Positions 33,897 to 45,599 are shown, counted from the stretch's first letter. The stretch: 64,000 nucleotides of DNA from Brachyhypopomus gauderio (GCF_052324685.1 NW_027506875.1:2489309-2553308); one strand, 5' to 3'. Notes: a model not told the origin generated them from the letters alone. Translations and numbers: made by a program.

Positions 33897-35954
33897 ATGT
33901 GTCTGCCAATTCCTGTGCATGTATCACACAGTGCACATAGATACCATCATAGCCATCGCAACATCAGGAACCTAACTTACCCACAATGTTCACCACAAAC
34001 TCCAATCACAGTGACTGGAGGACTCTGGAATTGCCAATCTGCTGTCCAGAAGGCTGACTTCATCTCAGCTATCGCATCCCTCCACTCACTACACTTCTTG
34101 GCTCTGACCGAAACCTGGATCACTCCAGAGAACTCTGCAACTCCGGCTGCTCTGTCCTCTGCCTTCTCATTCACCCATTCCCAACGACGCCTTGGAAGGG
34201 GAGGTGGCACAGGTCTACTTTTATCTCCAGAGTGGCGTTTCACCCAACTCTCCTTTTCAGCTCTTTCAATTTCTTCTTTTGAGTTCCATGCTATCACTGT
34301 ATCCTACCCCACTATTCTTCACATCATTGTGATTTATCGTCCTCCAGGTTCCCTTGAGAACTTCATTGACGAACTTGATACCCTCCTTAGTCAATTCACC
34401 ATTGAAGCAAACCCCCTCATTCTCCTTGGAGACTTCAACCTTCCATCTGACAAACTTCATTCATCTTGCATCCTTCCATTGCTGTCGTCATTTGACCTCA
34501 CCATTAACCCATCCACTGTGACTCATAGAGCAGGCAACATTCTGGACCTGGTCTTTACACGTGACACCAGAATATCGGACATCACAGTCACCCCACTCCA
34601 CCTGTCAGATCATCACCTTTTATCCTTTTCTTTCCCCCTCCCTGCCATCTCCACTCACACTTCCCTGTACATTCTTCTTACTTTCACCCAAGTTTGCGCT
34701 CCATCAATCCCTCAACCCTTGCTACCACTATTTTGTCCTCCCTTCCTCATCAGTATTGTCTGTCTTCTCTCTCGCTGGACACAATTACTGATACTTTCCT
34801 CTCTACGCTCTCTTTATCCATCAATCTTCTGTGTCCTCTCTCCCCCAGGCTTAAGAGATCTGTTCCATCTACCCCCTGGCTAACTGAAGTGCTTCGCAGC
34901 CACAGGAGAGATCTAAGAACTGCAGAGAGGAGGTGGAAGAGAAGTCGCCTAGATTCAGACCTCCGCTCATATCAATCTCTCCTTTCAAAGTTCTCACTGG
35001 AAGTCACATCAGCAAAGTCAGCCTACTACAGAAAGAAATTTGAATCATCTGCATCCAACCCATGCAAGCTATTCAGTATTTTTTCTTCACTCCTTAACCC
35101 TCCCTCACCCCCTCCTCCATCCTCTCTCACTCCTGAGGATTTTGTCATCTTCTTTGAAGAGAAGATTGCAGCAGTCCGTCAGTCCTTCTCCTCAGCTCCC
35201 ACCCTTCCTACTAGTACCTCTAACCCAACACTCAACTCCTTGGCTTCTTTCTCCCCTCTCTCCTCAGACAAGATACATCAACTTCTGACTTCTAGCAATC
35301 CTACTACATGCCCACTGGATCCAATTCCTTCCACTCTTTTCCAGAATATGTCAAGAGAACTCCTTCCGTTCATCTCGGCAATCATCAACAACTCCATAGT
35401 TTTGGGTCATGTACCTACCGTGATCAAGATGGCAAGGGTGGTACCAATCCTGAATAAAGCAACACTTGACACCTCTGACATGAACAACTACAGACTGGTA
35501 TCACTTCTTTCTTTTCTATCAAAAACTTTTGGAGCGAGCAGTCTATGACCAATTATCTCTCTTCCTCACCCAGAACCAACTCCATGATCCTAATCAGTCT
35601 GGCTTCAAACAGGCACACTCAACAGAAACTACCCTCAAAGCAGTGACCGAGAAGCTCCATGCTGCCAAGGGTAACAAGCTATCATCAGTTTTAATTCTTC
35701 TAGATCTTTCTGCAGCCTTTGACACTGTCAACCACAACATCCTCCTCTCTGTTCTTTCTAGCCTAGGTGTGACTGGCTCTGCTTGGAAATGGTTCCAGTC
35801 ATATCTTGAAGACCGTTCCTATCAGGTAACATGGAGAGAATCTACATCCATCAATCCATGTAAACTTTCCACTGGAGTCCCCCAAGGCTCGGTCCTAGGC
35901 CCTCTTCTCTTCTCTTTATATACTCGTTCCCAGAGTTGTATAGTAACGAAGTAG
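33897..35954 (+). pseudogene. LINE ORF: endonuclease and first part of reverse transcriptase
   Basis: Three overlapping frames (33897-34883, 34694-35548, 35529-35954) together encode endonuclease, a linker and RT palm motifs, joined only if at least two frameshifts are ignored. The last frame runs into the inserted hAT at 35931. The RT copies LINE RNA at a nicked target, so the broken frame means no autonomous activity. Confidence 0.85.
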
Positions 35955-37898
35955 AACTACTTCACTACTGTACTTAAGTACTAAAATGCTGTATCTGTAC
36001 TTTACTGGAGTATTATTTTTTTCTCCTACTTCCACTTTTACTTCACTACATATTTTCCATCAATACTTTTACTCCGATACATTTTTTACGTGCTGTATAG
36101 TTACTCGTTACAATTATAAACATGTTAGCTGGCGCTGTCACCGGGTCAAGCGATCAGGCTGTCTTATAAGAAAACTGCGCATGCTCCGGTCGCGTCTCGT
36201 TTAATCTGCTGCTGCCTTCACTGAACACTTGAGCTTCGTAATCTAGGTTCACTTGACACGTCGTGACTGCCGCAAGGGTCCGCGCGGCAAAAATTACACA
36301 ATAGCGGTGGCTCCGCCAAGCGCGTTGGCCACGCGCGAGGTTGTGCGCCTCTCGATTTTTGTGCGTGCGAAGTTACAAGGTGAAATTCATGCACTTGTAC
36401 GGCACTTTGAAGGTCCATTTATTTTCCAACACCTTCAGCTTGATTTACATATTTATACAAATACACATATATTCGAAATTATTCCAAATAATCTCATTAA
36501 AAGAGATGATACCGTGTTTGGTAACAGCAGAAGAGCGCAGTAAACACTAGTTAGGTTAGATATCTTAGCTAACTAACCTAATTATGTTCATGGCGTGCTG
36601 CAGAATTCACTTAATATTAGCTGGCAATAAAGGTGATGTGCTGACTAATCATGTGTCCATTTTTATAGTGTAGTGTTTTTATAGGGTAAGGGCATTTATT
36701 GAGGGTAAACGCAGGGCAGTAGGCTCACCCTTAGAATCCGATGGATGGATTTTACGTCCAAAATACTGTAACGAGGCACCCCCGAACACGGTGGTGTCGC
36801 GCTGGTTTCGAGGAGTGTAGGACTCAAGTGCAAACCCACTAAAAGCAAAAGGCAAAAAACAGCCAAACTGAAACCTCCGCGACAGCGGGAAAACGAAAAC
36901 AAAAAACCCAGAGGGAACAACAGAAGAACTACACGGAGAAACTCGACGTGAGTATAGACCAGGTAAGTAAACAAACAAAAACACGCGGAAGGGAATACAA
37001 CGCGTCTTAAGAAAAAACGGGAAAACGAAAATCACATGGAGAACGGCTCAACATGTCAAAAGGAAAAATAAAAGAGATGAAGCTTAGATAGGCAAGACCT
37101 AAGCTTCTACCAGATTACCTGTCAGCCTGTCCACCAGAACACTGGTAGACAAACCGACATAGAACAGAGAGGGAAGAAACAAACAGAACGTACGAGAGAC
37201 AAAACCTGAGAACACTCAGGGGAGAAACAGAAATAAACAGAGAAACGTAGCAACTGCACAAAGGCAAGAGTAACTGGCTTAGGCTGCGAGCGTGAATACA
37301 ACTAACAACTTCAGCAAAGGACTGCTGAAGTTGCTCGCCTTAAGTAGGCTGCAAACACCTGCAGCCTATTGTGCCTGATTGCCCCCAGGTCTAGCTCGCG
37401 GGCTCCTCCTTGTGGCGACCGGAGGAACTGTCCTGGGTCCAACCCTGACAAATACACCTCGTTTTCTCAGCTAAATGAAGGCGAATTTGTACTTCTGCGT
37501 CAAACCTACGACGTAGCGGGACATAGGTTATCTGTTTTTTGTGTACGAAGTGTTAACCCCAGTTTTTTAAGTAGGCCTATATACAGAACACTTGTATTTG
37601 TGATCTTTGACATCTTTGATTTGTAAGTGATATATAAAAACAATTGATAATCAAACTTTGATGGCTTTCTTTAATTAATTCAAAACACAATACTTGTACT
37701 TTTTACTTTCGGTACTTGAGTAATAAATTTTAGACTAAACTACTTGCAATACTTAAGTACAAAAAGTGCTGAATACTTCTGTACTTCTACTTAAGTAAAG
37801 TTTTTAAAGAACACTTCAACTTCTACTCAAGTCAATTTTTTGATAGAGTACTTGTACTTTTACTCAAGTATGGGTCTTGAATACTTTATACAACACTG
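35931..37898. mobile_element. Non-autonomous hAT in the LINE, 8-bp target duplication
   Basis: Ends CAGAGTTGTATAG and TATACAACACTG; flanks are perfect CTCGTTCC duplications (35923-35930, 37899-37906). Subterminal regions repeat TACTTAAGTA/TACTCAAGTA motifs. Removing it restores the LINE reading frame exactly. It has no transposase but contains a nested solo LTR. Confidence 0.92.
36767..37450 (-). repeat. Solo LTR, 684 bp, nested in the hAT
   Basis: Plus-strand ends TGTAACG and CCCTGACA, flanked by perfect AATAC duplications (36762-36766, 37451-37455). Read in reverse it starts TGTCAGGGTTGGACCCAGGA, the usual LTR polarity. Confidence 0.88.
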
Positions 37899-38872
37899 CT
37901 CGTTCCCTTGGTGACATTATTTTGTCTCATGGTTTCTATTATCATTGCTATGCTGATGACACCCAGCTAATTCTTTCCTTCCCTCATTCTGACACCCAGG
38001 TCTCTAGGCGTATCTCGGCATGCTTGGCAGATATCGCTTCATGGATGACTACTCACCACTTGAAGCTCAACCCTAGCAAAACTGAGCTTTTGTACATTCC
38101 AGGAACCCTAAACCCACACAACGACCTCACAGTTTCCTTTGAGAACATCTTGTTAACACCATCAGAAACTCCACAAAGCCTGGGTGTAACGTTGGACAAC
38201 GAGTTGTCCTTCTCAACACATGTTTCAAAGCTGACCAGATCCCGCAGATTTCTCCTCTGCAACATACGGAGAATACGACCCTTCCTTTCAAAGGAAGCTA
38301 CTCAAGTGCTTGTGCAGTCTCTAGTAATCTCTAAGCTGGACTACTGCAATTCCCTACTTGCAGGTCTTCCTCTACGGGTCATCAGACCTCTACAACTAAT
38401 TCAGAATGCTGCAGCACGACTGGTCTTCAATCTCCCCAAGTTCTCACATGTGACTCCTCTACTATGCTCTCTTCACTGGCTTCCAGTAACGGCACGCATC
38501 AGATATAAAACCTTGATGCTTGCTTATAAAGCCAAAAATGGACTGGCCCCTCCCTACATGATGTCCATGGTCAAAAACCGATCTGTACAGCGAACACTTA
38601 GAACCTCAAGCTTGGCTCGACTTGAAACTCCACGCTTAAAGTCTCATGGAAGACAAAGCTCCAGACTATTCTCCATCCTGGCTCCAAGATGGTGGAACGA
38701 TCTTCCATTAGCTGCTAGGACTGCAGAGTCTATTGCTATCTTCAAGCATAGACTGAAGACTCACCTGTTTGTTGAGTTCTTACCAGAGCACTTACTCAGC
38801 TGTTACCACTTGCCGTTGTTCTTAAATTGTATGTCTGTCTATGGTTATTTGCGCTTCTTGGCAAACGTCTAA
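37877..38872 (+). pseudogene. LINE ORF: C-terminal part of reverse transcriptase
   Basis: Continuation of the RT after the insertion: YADD box, thumb and C-terminal domain (LTRSRRFLLCNIRRI, QNAAARLVFNLPKFSHVTPL, LHWLPVTARIRYKTL, LAPRWWNDLPLAAR). The apparent start Met at 37877 lies in the inserted element and is not the real start. Confidence 0.87.
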
Positions 38873-39057
38873 CTTGCAAAACACTTGGTAATGACATTGA
38901 CTCCTGTAGTGTAGTAGTAGTCTGACTCAATGGTGTCTTGAATTCTGGCCTATCTGTACTATTACCTAGGATGAATTCTGTGATCAGAAGCAAAGCACTT
39001 TGTAAGTCGCTCTGGATAAGAGCGTCTGCTAAATGCCGCAAATATAAATGTAAATGT

Positions 39058-39197
39058 TTCGGACTCTCTTGATGATGTGACCATGACCTGTTTGTACCAC
39101 CCTGATTATGGAATTCCCTTTAATAAATCTCACTCTCCTCAGCATTTGTGTCCACCTCTTCACTCCACAACACACCCAGCGTTACAAAAGAGAACTT
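39058..39197 (+). repeat. LTR 3' fragment
   Basis: TATGGAATTCCCTTTAATAA plus ATCTCACTCTCCTCAGC matches 11834-11880. It carries a polyadenylation signal and ends near GCGTTACA. Confidence 0.55.
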
Positions 39198-39429
39198 CAA
39201 AATGTCCAGAGTTAGAACTTATATCCCCCATAAGCAGCTGGGAATATGTTCTGATTGGGCAGAGCAGGTGTGACACACTTGCAGGATTTAAGAGAGTTAA
39301 GGTTAGGGTAGGAAAACACTTACACACGGACCAGGACGACAGAGAGGACAGCTAGTAGAGGAGGGCGGAGCCAGACGTGACAGAATGCGGCGATTCATTT
39401 GTTGTTTCCAAAGTGGGAATTCAAGTGTG
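39198..39429. other. Unassigned; possible second LTR fragment
   Basis: No coding frame of note. GGGCGGAGCCAGACGTGACA near 39366-39385 looks like an LTR end, without a clear partner. Confidence 0.3.
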
Positions 39430-39635
39430 GGTGACTGTAATTCACTCCTGGGTGACTCTCACTCCTGGGTGACTGTAATTAAATCCTGGGTGACTCACTT
39501 CTGGGTGAGTGTAACTCCCTCCTGGTGACTGTAACTCACTCCTGGGTGATTGTAACTCACTCCTAAGTGACTGTGACTCACTCTTGGGTGACTGTAACTC
39601 ACTCCTGGATGACTCTGACTCACTCCTGGCTGGTT
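39430..39635. repeat. ~20-bp minisatellite
   Basis: About ten degenerate units of ACTCACTCCTGGGTGACTGTA. Confidence 0.85.
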
Positions 39636-39654
39636 CCCCCATGTGTGTCTCATG

Positions 39655-39760
39655 TGTGTTATTCTCACCTCTCTCCTTTGTGTGTGTGTGTGTGTTATTC
39701 TCACCTCTCTCCTTTGTGTGTGTGTTATTCTCACCTCTCTCCTTTCTGTGTGTGCTGTTC
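39655..39760. repeat. ~36-bp tandem repeat, three units, then (AC)n
   Basis: Units of GTTATTCTCACCTCTCTCCT plus TTGTGTGTGTG. An (AC)n run of about 20 units follows at 39823-39862. Confidence 0.85.
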
Positions 39761-39818
39761 CCCAGAGACACTCATTCTGGAGGTCATGTCTCCTCCTACA
39801 GATTACAGCTGTAATCCT

Positions 39819-39862
<44 letters not shown>

Positions 39863-39865
<3 letters not shown>

Positions 39866-40319
39866 AGTAATTCCAGATACATATTCAATTACATTATTTA
39901 CTTTTACAGCATTTGACACTTTTGTCCAGAGAGACTTGTAGAATGCCATGAGTGTAAATATAAATATCTTCATCTGAGCAGTTTTGTGTCAAGAACACTG
40001 TCAGACTAAAGTCCTGGATAAAGTGTTTTTAAGATGTGTATACTGGATCACAGACCAGCTCACATGTGTATAAAGAAAGTGCAGTATATTCACTCCATAA
40101 ATCCTTATCTACACTTACATGCACACCACTGGGGCAACACCGGTCTGATACCGTTAAGTCTTTTAACATGTGATTTTATCAACAGCACGTTGTGAACATG
40201 TAGTCTAGGTTGATTTGGACACTTAAACACTGGTAGATCTGATGACTCAGTCCAAGACATTTGTGGCACTTCCTGCAAAATGACGCTTGTTGTATTTGTA
40301 GTTTGTTTCTGCGCACAGC
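39863..40319. other. Non-coding, nothing recognised
   Basis: AT-rich; small minus-strand frames (40105-40383) show no family features. Confidence 0.4.
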
Positions 40320-40445
40320 AGGGGTGTCCAAACCTTCTGCAATGAGGGCCACATCTGTTGAGGTGAAAGTGTGTGTGGGCCACCGTTCAGCCTGGCATTC
40401 TGTGAACCATTAACATTAACTCTGGACATAACTCTGGCCTGGCGT
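40320..40445. mobile_element. hAT terminal fragment
   Basis: CAGGGGTGTCCAAACCTTCTGCAATGAGGGCCACAT shows the common vertebrate hAT terminus CAGGGGTGTCCAAAC with a GGGCCACA subterminal motif. The rest is not identifiable. AT-rich sequence without features follows to 40893. Confidence 0.55.
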
Positions 40446-41037
40446 ATAAAATCACCTTCATTTGTGAATAATTGTGATAATAACCGTCGTTAGGCAGTGT
40501 TGTCCAGTGAAGGTATTAAAGCTAAATAAAGAAAAGTCTGTAATCGGTGGAGAGATTCTTCAATATAAATAACCATAATATTTATATACTTCTATATTTC
40601 ACTACAAATTCAAATAAAATTTTATAGTATGGACATAACATTATAATATTCAAAATTAATGAACAAATGAATATTTAATGATTAATCCTTAAATTAATTA
40701 TTTTAAAAGTCAGGTAAGCATTATGGTGAAATAAAAAAAATAAATTTCCATTAATATTCTAAGAAAATGCTGTAACCTAAAGATTCTGTTAACACAATTA
40801 GCCACAATATGTAGGCATGATTAATTAATTAATTATTACTGTTATTAAAATTCTCGGATACCAGACAACTCAAAGAAATTCTGCAAATAAATTGTAAGAA
40901 GTAGGGATGCAAATTATCGATTAATTCATTAATCGTTAGTTGACTGATCTTATCGATCGACTTTCGATTAATCGATAAGCGGCGTTTTTCACCCGAATTT
41001 CAGTGTTTCAATAGGGCTTTTAAAAATATCAGCTAAA

Positions 41038-41293
41038 TATACTGCTCAAAAAAATTAAGGGAACACTAAAATAACACATCCTAGATCTCAATTAATAAAA
41101 ATCTTTTATATCTTATATATTTCTTTTAATCAGTTGAAAATCTCTCATTTCTACCTGTTGTCTGTTCCATTTGCACAAGAGCAGTTGAAATTGATTCACA
41201 ATCAGTGTTGCTTCCTATCTGAACACGAAGTGTGGATGACTTGGAGTTACATTGTGTTGTTTAAGTGTTCCCTTTATTTTTTTGAGCAGTGTA
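41038..41293. mobile_element. Tc1/mariner-type MITE nested in the hAT
   Basis: Inverted ends TACTGCTCAAAAAAATTAAG and the complement of CTTTATTTTTTTGAGCAGTG, flanked by TA. Inside are sequences typical of fish Tc1-like non-autonomous copies. No transposase. Confidence 0.82.
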
Positions 41294-41520
41294 GTTAAAA
41301 CACTTTGTTCAAAAAGTATATATTATATTATGATAATTATATTGTATTATATTATATATTGCTCAAGTAATTATGCATGAGGAAATTATGGTATAACAAA
41401 ATACATTCTTTCATTAAAAAAAAGGAATAAATTAAGGACTGGCTCAGTTCAATTTAAAACATTAGACATTTAAAAAAATGTTAAAAAAAAAAGAAATTAA
41501 ATAGAGAGCCAAACAGAATA

Positions 41521-42010
41521 TTATTGAGCCCATGTTTGGACAATGTTTCTAGCTTTGTAGTGAACACATGCTGTAACGCGACCGGAGAGTGCCCAAGTTT
41601 CCACAACATCATTGAGCTTGTCAGTTAAACTGTCAGCGGTGTGTCTATCCGATGTGTTCGTCGTAATCAGCACTGCAGATTTTAGCTGCCAGTTCTCGTC
41701 AGTGTAGTGGCACGTCACAGTAATGTAACTTTCTGTTGTTAGAGCCGTCCAACAATCTGTTGTAAGGGCTACAGTAGTAGCAGTAGATAGCTTTGTTTTT
41801 AGCTCACTCGTATTTTTTTGTAGCGAGCTTCGAAAACGCTCGCCTTCCCAGTGTAGCTGTGATTTTAGGTTGACCAGGTGCACTGGTGATATGCAGGACA
41901 GCTGCATGCATGGTGTTCAAATGATAATTGAGTGAGCTAGTGGAACTGTTGTACTTCAATACCGCATTACACACAGAACATTTGACTTCTTTGCCTAAAT
42001 TAGCAATGTT
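41521..42010 (-). pseudogene. hAT transposase N-terminal fragment (ZBED-like)
   Basis: Read from about 42000 leftward, a BED zinc finger (KCSVCNAVLKY...LNYHLNTMH) is followed, after a frame break near 41907, by the start of the RNase H-like catalytic domain (ATTVALTTDCWTALTTESYITV, with the first catalytic Asp in TTDCW). The second conserved motif reads CVHYKARNI where active relatives have CVHDNARNI, so the second acidic residue is lost. The rest of the catalytic domain and the C-terminal dimerisation domain are absent. Confidence 0.8.
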
Positions 42011-42424
42011 GAAATTGTAGCGACTACTACTCCTCGCAGCGAATTCCCTAACAGACAGGCACTTGGCCCTTTAAGTGACACTGGGAGAGCGGCGCCTGCG
42101 CGCGCCAGGGGAGGGGAGAGAACAGTGCTATTGAGTTGCGTGGAAAATAAAGTTTCCCTCCTTGGGATTTTCTGGATTACGCAGTTTCTGACTCGTTTCC
42201 CGAACACGCTTCAAAATGGTCCCACACCGTACGTCTTTTCGCCCGCTTCATTTTGTTTTCCACTCTGGTCTTTCGCGACACGTGTTCACCTCTCGTACGC
42301 TCTGTTCAAGTTAATACAGGAGCGCTCTCTAATGATTAATCGTGATTAATACATTTTGATCGAGTAACGTCTTAATCGACAATTAATCGAAAGTCGATTA
42401 ATCATTTGCATCCCTAGTAAGAAG

Positions 42425-43440
42425 TGATTCACAAGTCCAGATGCACATGAAATGCATTGCTCCTTATGTGTACTTCACTATAGGCCTGAAATGGGGGGTC
42501 TAGGTCATGTTATTTAACCGTGAGCGGCATGTATTCTGGTCCACCAATGTAAAATATAGGAAATCTGAGCTGTGATGTGTTTTCACAAATGTGAGAAATG
42601 TTTCACAAGTCCAGATGCACATAAAATGCATTGCTCCTTGTATGCACTTGATACCTTTGTGTTTGTAGGTTCACATGTTCCGTTGCACATGTGCAACTTA
42701 AAAAGTTGAAGTAACCCATTACTTTTATTTTGAAAAGTTGTCTTGGCACTGAAGCGCTTAACGGCTAACATGAACTCCGTTAATTCCTAGATGTGATCTT
42801 TTCACATCTTCTAAATGTATCTTTATTGAAAGCCATTGTGTGGAGATAAATTCACAATAAGTATTTATCACATACACTACATGTTGTTTTTTTATAACGA
42901 GCCCATTCTTTCCTGAATGTCTGGCGAATACAGAACGCTGAAGCAACTTTACTGCGGTAACATGTAGACCGATGTCACGTAGGTGTCGCTTCCTGGTCCC
43001 ACATGTCAAACAGGGACTGAACCGTTACTGAGTGTGTGTGTATAGGACTATAAACGTCTTCAATCACAGTATATTTCAATAAATGTTCTGTACCACGGGG
43101 CAGTACTGTGGGAAGAGAGTAAAACATGTAGGCCGATGTCACGAAGACGCACGTTGACTCTTACTGGGGTAAAAATATAAAATAGATTTTCAAGTAAAAT
43201 AGACTTAAAATGGACAAATGTATAAAACTGAAAATATACTAATTTAATACTTTTTCGAGTCTTTAGATGATCATAGTACGAGTTTACTTTAGTTATTGTG
43301 AATCAGACGAGTTTAGTTCGCCTGTTTGTTTCTGTACACGCAGTTACCTACAACAACAAAATGGCACCTACAAACTTAACTGCGTATTCAGTTAAATACA
43401 TTCAGTTATTGCGACTTCGTTAAAAACATTAGAAACTCTT
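42425..43440. other. Non-coding, one spaced repeat
   Basis: A ~45-bp segment (TTCACAAGTCCAGATGCACAT, AAATGCATTGCTCCTT) occurs at 42427 and again at 42602. No gene recognised. Confidence 0.45.
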
Positions 43441-43490
43441 CACTGTGTAGGTTCATATTCTTAAATGACAGATCATAGTCAGATACTCAC

Positions 43491-43610
43491 CGTGTTTCTT
43501 TCTTAAATAACTGTTCCACTCTCCACAAAACGGAGCTGCTGTAAGTTTTACTTTCACTTTTAGCCGGACTAAACTGGTTTGATCTTGCGGAAGAGAGAGG
43601 AGGAACTTCA
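43491..43610 (-). promoter_or_regulatory. Candidate 5' noncoding exon with ISRE-like motif
   Basis: Minus strand AAAGTGAAAGTAAAACTTAC resembles an interferon-stimulated response element (GAAANNGAAACT with one mismatch). About 50 bp downstream AAGAAACACG|GTGAGTATC is a strong 5' splice site. The orientation fits the minus-strand NLR gene, but 25 kb of satellite lies between and no linking exon was seen. It may belong to another, lost gene. Confidence 0.4.
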
Positions 43611-43879
43611 ACACTAAACAAGTGTAGGAGCGGGTTTGACATTGGGGGGGGGGGGCATATTTGCTATCAAATCAAAGCCCACCCTATCCTCTAAAATATT
43701 ACTATAAACTGATGCAGCTGTAGGTAATGTAGTTAATCACTGTATGTATGGTGGAATTACGGTAAATTGCAAATAAATAAAATAAACAAACAAAAAATAC
43801 GATAAATCCAAATTAAAGGACACTTTATAAACTAAACAATATACTCAATAATACATGATACTGTATGACAGTGGCTGGT

Positions 43880-43975
43880 GTGTCAGTGGAGGACCCTCAG
43901 GACAGGGCCAGATGGAGGAGTTTGATCCGCTGTGGCGACCCCTAAATGGGAATTGCCAAAAGAAGAAGACCGTTG
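43880..43975 (+). mobile_element. LINE 3' tail fragment
   Basis: GATCCGCTGTGGCGACCCCTAAATGGGA...AAAAGAAGAAG is the conserved 3' end of a common teleost non-LTR retrotransposon; nothing upstream is preserved. Confidence 0.6.
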
Positions 43976-44225
43976 TCCACAAACTTTAAATAAATTATGC
44001 ATGTGTAACTGTTCTGCGTTGTGTTGAAAATGATGAGGACGCTCAATTGGATGAAGTCATTTATTCCCTGCACATGGGTTGATAAAATGATATTTAGGGT
44101 GGGATAAAATGTGGAGTCTGCCTGCAGCAATGCAATTCTCTTCCCGCTGCATCTCACACACAACATTTCTTCATCCATTTTTTAAATGTATATACATGAA
44201 CAAAAAGTACACTCAGTGGTCACCA
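43976..44225. other. Non-coding, nothing recognised
   Basis: No feature could be assigned between the LINE tail and the long inverted repeat. Confidence 0.4.
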
Positions 44226-45376
44226 CCGGTGTTACACCGAATTCTGCGACCGTCGAATTTTGTGACCGCAGAGGGCGCTATTTCGCAGTTTCAGTTAGTT
44301 TCAGTACACAGGCACGAGCGCTTAACGAATGCTGCGTAAGCTACGCCGACGCGCTTTCTTTTCTCGTTTTGCTGCTGTCCATGAGCCAAAATATGAGAGA
44401 TGCGTGTATTTACATTTTATGTCGTCTGTTAACAAGAATGTTTCATTACATCATTTTTACACGTGACAACAGGAGTAAAGTCAGCCAATACATACGCCTG
44501 ACAATAGCAAACTTTTCATAAGTTATGTAAGCTGCTGTCATTTGGACCTCATTCCGAATGGTAATTATACACTTCTGAATAAAATGTTTAAATATAGTCT
44601 ACTAAAACGTTTTTGCTATCACTGTTTTCTGTTATTGTGGAGTCACAGTGGGTGATGTGTCTTTCCTGGTGACCTACCATCCCGTCACCTTATTAGACAG
44701 AAAAAAAATATGAATGGAATGGACAAGTGCACTTTGGAATAGGGGTCACCGATTCTGACGGCTGCTGTCTAAATATGTGACTGCTGTCCATCTCCATACA
44801 AACTAGTTAAAACCCAACCAAATGTTTTCAGGTGACTTACCATCCCTACACTGGTTAGCCAAAGAAAAACATTCATGAATGGAGTGGACAGACTGACAGT
44901 GGCATAGGGGTCACCCATTCTGACAGCTGCCAACTGGATCTGTGACTTTAATGTATCTTCAAAAAATATTAAAAGATCGTTTTAAAAACGTTTTAATAGA
45001 CTATATTTAAACATTTTATTCAGAAGTGTATAATTACCATTTGGAATGAGGTCCAAATGACAGCAGCTTACATAACTTACTTATGAAAAGTTTGCTATTG
45101 TCAGGCGTATGTATTGGCTGACTTTACTCCTGTCGTCACGTGTAAAAATGTTGTAATGAAACATTCTTGTTAACAGACGACATAAAATGTAAATACACGC
45201 ATCTCTCATATTTTGGCTCGTGGACAGCAGCAAAACGAGAAAAGAAAGCGCGTCGGCGTAGCTTACGCAGCATTCGTAAAGCGCTCGTGCCTGTGTACTG
45301 AACCTAACTGAAACTGCGAAATAGCGCCCTCTGCGGTCACAAAATTCGACGGTCGCAGAATTCGGTGTAACACCGG
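44226..45376. mobile_element. 1.15-kb long inverted-repeat (foldback) element
   Basis: Arms of about 385 bp (44226-44610 and about 44987-45376) are nearly perfect reverse complements, starting CCGGTGTTACACCGAATTCT and ending in its complement. The ~375-bp centre holds a diverged direct duplication (GGTGACCTACCATCCC / GGTGACTTACCATCCC, each followed by ATGAATGGA.TGGACA and GGGTCACC.ATTCTGAC). No target duplication is clear and no protein is encoded. Confidence 0.85.
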
Positions 45377-45429
45377 CACTGTTAATGGGGAGTTGTAAAG
45401 AAATAGAAGCCCTGCACTCAGCAGCTTAC

Positions 45430-45598
45430 CGATTTTGGGCCTTTTTTTGAAGTCACCAATGTTTTGGGACAGTGTTGCCGCTGATTTCTTCAGTTTTCGC
45501 TCCTTGTCTTCTTTTTTACCCATTTTCTCAAGTAACTTAATCCCCCGATTCTTATTCTTTCCACTAGCTAACAACAGAAATGGGGGAATTACCGCCAC
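45430..45598 (-). CDS. Small exon-like frame, unrecognised
   Basis: A minus-strand frame begins MAVIPPFLLLASG and includes a lysine-rich stretch (MGKKEDKERKLKKSAATL, GDFKKRPK). It reaches CCAAAATCG|GTAAGC, a good donor at 45429. The real start may be the internal Met of MGKKEDK. No downstream exon was found; the frame otherwise continues into the inverted-repeat element. It could be a first exon of a lost or mobile-element gene. Confidence 0.25.
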
Positions 45599-45599
45599 C

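Larger units (their letters stand above)
33740..39057 (+). mobile_element. L2-like LINE, nearly full length, split by a hAT insertion
   Basis: The AP-endonuclease domain is at 33990-34650 (LALTETWI, VIYRPPG, LLGDFNLP, LSDHHLLSFSF). Reverse transcriptase runs from about 35280 (NYRLVSLLSFLSKT, LDLSAAFDTVNHNIL with the motif A Asp, STGVPQGSVLGPLLF) and resumes at 37907 with CYADDTQL (motif C), LKLNPSKTELLYI, LDYCNSLLAGLP and FKHRLKTHLF. The 3' tail GTCGCTCTGGATAAGAGCGT is the one shared by many fish LINEs and SINEs. It has frameshifts near 34690-34880 and 35530, so it is inactive. The left end meets satellite near 33740. Confidence 0.88.
40902..42416 (-). mobile_element. hAT element with BED finger and transposase fragment, 8-bp target duplication
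   Basis: Ends TAGGGATGCAAAT and ATTTGCATCCCTA with ATCGATTAAT-rich subterminal repeats. Perfect GTAAGAAG duplications at 40894-40901 and 42417-42424. It carries a minus-strand transposase remnant and a nested Tc1-like MITE. 1515 bp, internally deleted. Confidence 0.92.

Noticed and set aside
33977..34460. Minus-strand frames opposite the LINE endonuclease
   Set aside because: Antisense shadows of the LINE ORF, which has clear endonuclease motifs on the plus strand.
44186..44521. 111-codon frame in the inverted repeat
   Set aside because: Lies wholly in the foldback arm, and its mirror occurs on the other strand; no family features.
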